Shown here piece by piece: positions 52,867-54,377 of a DNA stretch of 54,377 bases. Below the pieces are notes generated by a model. That model was not told where the DNA came from. It saw only the letters and a program-made list of their open reading frames with translations, and did no database searches. The stretch covers positions 1-54,377 of the forward strand of contig BOAV01000006.1 in the NCBI GenBank assembly GCA_026002045.1, read 5' to 3'. This stretch comes from Spirochaetia bacterium. GTDB lineage: Bacteria > Spirochaetota > Spirochaetia > Treponematales > Breznakiellaceae. The first letter of the stretch is position 1. Each line of letters starts with the position of its first letter. Made by a program: the position numbers and the translations under genes.

Positions 52867-54189
52867 ATGACTATTGAACCTATACCCTTTGCCCGGCCTT
52901 TTGTCGGACAGGAAGAAGAAGAAGCGGTACTCAGGGTACTCCGCTCCGGCTGGCTTACCACGGGACAGGAGACGCTGGCACTTGAAAAGGAATTTGCATC
53001 ATTTCTGACGGATACCGCTTCATCGGTTGCAATAAATCATACAGTAATGCCACATCTTGCGAAGGCTGCTTTACATGGTGCGGAAAATCATACACCCCCC
53101 GACTCCCCTTCCCTCCCCTGCCTGGCGGTGAATTCGGCGACAAGCGGCCTTCATCTGGCCCTGGAAGCCTGCGGTGTGGGTCCGGGAGACCTGGTACTGG
53201 TCCCATCCTGTACCTTTACCTCCACCGCCGAGGTGACCCGCTATTTGGGGGCGGAACCGGTTTTTGTGGACGTGGCCCCCGGCTCCTTTCACCTGGACCC
53301 CAAGGCCCTGGAACGTACCCTGGAAGGACTCAAGCGGGATCGGCCCGGCAGCAAGGTTGGCCGCCCTAAAGGGCAGCCTAAGGCGGTAATACCCGTGCAC
53401 TACGGCGGCCTCCCCTGCGACATGAAGGCGATCATGGAGATCGCCCGCCATTACGGCCTCAAGGTGATCGAAGACGCCGCCCACTCCTTCCCGTCACTGG
53501 CGCCTGGCGCCGGATTTGCGCCCCGCTTTGCGGGAACTATTGGTGATGCGGGGGTTTTTTCGTTCTATGCCACCAAAACCATGACCACCGGGGAAGGCGG
53601 CATGGTGGTGTGCCGGAATTCGGAACTGGCGGCCCGGATTTCGATCATGCGATCCCACGGCATAGACCGCAGCGTCTGGAACCGCTACACCGACACCAAA
53701 GCCTCCTGGTATTACGAGGTGGTGGCGCCGGGTTTCAAGTACAATCTCCCTGATATATTATCCGCCCTTGGCCGGGTCCAGCTTGGGCGCGCCCGGGATA
53801 TGCTGTGGATGCGGGAGACAATAGCCCGCCGTTACAACGAAGCCTTTGCCGGTGACGATCATTTCATCATCCCGCCAACCGGGCCGGGGAATGCCTGGCA
53901 CCTCTACCCGCTGCGGCTGAAGCTTGAAACCCTCTCCATAGACCGGGATGCTTTTATCCGGAAGCTGCAGGAAGGGGGCATCGGCGTATCGGTCCACTTT
54001 ATCCCCCTGCATACCATGCCCTATTACAAAAAGACCTGGCATTTAAATGATGATGATTTCCCTGAAACCATGAAAAGCTTCCGGCAGGAGATTTCCCTCC
54101 CCATCTGGCAGGGGATGACCGGGGCCCAGGTTGAGCGGGTTATTGCGCAGGTCCTGGGCATTGGAAGCCGATATAGTAAGCTACGGTAA
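52867..54189 (+). CDS. DegT/DnrJ/EryC1-family sugar aminotransferase
   Basis: A 440-residue PLP enzyme that adds an amino group to a keto-sugar nucleotide. Signatures are LRSGWLTTGQETLALEKEF, AVNSATSGLHLALEA (86-100), PVHYGG, EDAAHS and the PLP lysine in FSFYATKTMTTGEGG (K237). With the preceding dehydratase it would build an amino sugar such as those in pseudaminic or bacillosamine pathways. Residues about 49-84 form an insertion of some 35 residues absent from typical relatives, and smaller inserts with palindromic DNA lie at about 162-172 and 211-222. Confidence 0.88.
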   Translation: MTIEPIPFARPFVGQEEEEAVLRVLRSGWLTTGQETLALEKEFASFLTDTASSVAINHTVMPHLAKAALHGAENHTPPDSPSLPCLAVNSATSGLHLALEACGVGPGDLVLVPSCTFTSTAEVTRYLGAEPVFVDVAPGSFHLDPKALERTLEGLKRDRPGSKVGRPKGQPKAVIPVHYGGLPCDMKAIMEIARHYGLKVIEDAAHSFPSLAPGAGFAPRFAGTIGDAGVFSFYATKTMTTGEGGMVVCRNSELAARISIMRSHGIDRSVWNRYTDTKASWYYEVVAPGFKYNLPDILSALGRVQLGRARDMLWMRETIARRYNEAFAGDDHFIIPPTGPGNAWHLYPLRLKLETLSIDRDAFIRKLQEGGIGVSVHFIPLHTMPYYKKTWHLNDDDFPETMKSFRQEISLPIWQGMTGAQVERVIAQVLGIGSRYSKLR

Positions 54190-54377
54190 GATTTTTACGT
54201 GAGATTCCTCCCTCCTTTTGGTAAGATTTAACGCGAGGCAATGCGATATACGTGATGTCTCACGTAAAAATCTAACCGAAGGGCTTGTGGAATCTCAAGG
54301 TAAAATCTAACCATGAGCCTTGGGGCAGTCAACGCTGCCGGGGGAATGTTGGATCAAACGGTCGAGATGTTCAAGAG
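54189..54377. repeat. 127-bp dispersed repeat, copy 2, with inverted arm
   Basis: 54251-54377 repeats 6760-6886 with four substitutions. Just upstream, AGATTTTTACGTGAGA (54189-54204) is the exact reverse complement of TCTCACGTAAAAATCT (54258-54273), giving a 16-bp inverted repeat around 53 bp. The window ends inside the element, in the short open frame MSLGAVNAAGGMLDQTV. Confidence 0.85.

Overview
The window looks like a chromosomal segment of a Treponema-lineage spirochaete, moderately GC-rich and possibly of the termite-gut type. The strongest clue is one 800-codon gene joining cytidylate kinase to ribosomal protein S1, an arrangement known from treponemes. Other clues are many small periplasmic TPR proteins and lipoproteins, and an mreBCD-mrdA-rodA cluster ending in a radical SAM/DUF2344 gene. 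Most of the window is housekeeping, densely packed with 4-bp ATGA/GTGA overlaps. No tRNA, rRNA, CRISPR array or complete insertion sequence was seen.

Layout. 1-310: tail of a gene whose end is tandemly duplicated, plus hairpins. 311-6703: glycerol-1-phosphate dehydrogenase (-), class I aminotransferase (+), a triple-hairpin intergenic region, a lipoprotein and an Lnb-like membrane protein (+), hisS (-). 6704-8353: accessory patch with a 127-bp dispersed repeat (second copy at the right edge), an AT-rich methyltransferase and an XRE regulator. 8433-12337: rpe, two TPR proteins flanking a periplasmic protein, dtd. 12363-13463: PRPP synthetase (-). 13653-22765: recA (AT-hook-like tail), folK, scpA, scpB, an RluB-type synthase, cmk-rpsA, a sigma-54 activator with GAFTSA, a TPR membrane protein and a lipoprotein (all +). 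22917-32096 (-): the cell-shape operon TPR, mreB, mreC, mreD, mrdA, rodA, rSAM. 32176-32788 (-): RNase P RNA. 32829-39878 (-): zinc-ribbon protein, rpoD, dnaG, mltG, an MBL-fold hydrolase, a YkgJ-type protein. 39924-44134 (-): GNAT, mrfB, mrfA. 44363-48489 (+): glgC, secA. 48486-50498 (-): a DPBB/SPOR protein and a small exported protein. 50612-54189 (+): NusG paralogue, CapD-type dehydratase, DegT aminotransferase, which look like the start of a surface-polysaccharide operon.

The most unusual signal is a set of short perfect hairpins (arms about 6-18 bp, loops mostly 2-5 nt) whose arm sequences differ from site to site. They lie in intergenic DNA, at stop codons, inside another repeat, inside coding regions (cmk, mrfA) and six times inside the RNase P RNA gene, which is enlarged to about 613 nt. 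In mrfA one arm is the conserved coding sequence and the other its inverted copy, so these may be inverted duplications of local sequence and not copies of one mobile element. A second theme is promoters whose -10 box lies 6-10 nt before a start codon lacking a Shine-Dalgarno (rpe, scpA, secA, TPR-mre), suggesting leaderless or near-leaderless mRNAs.
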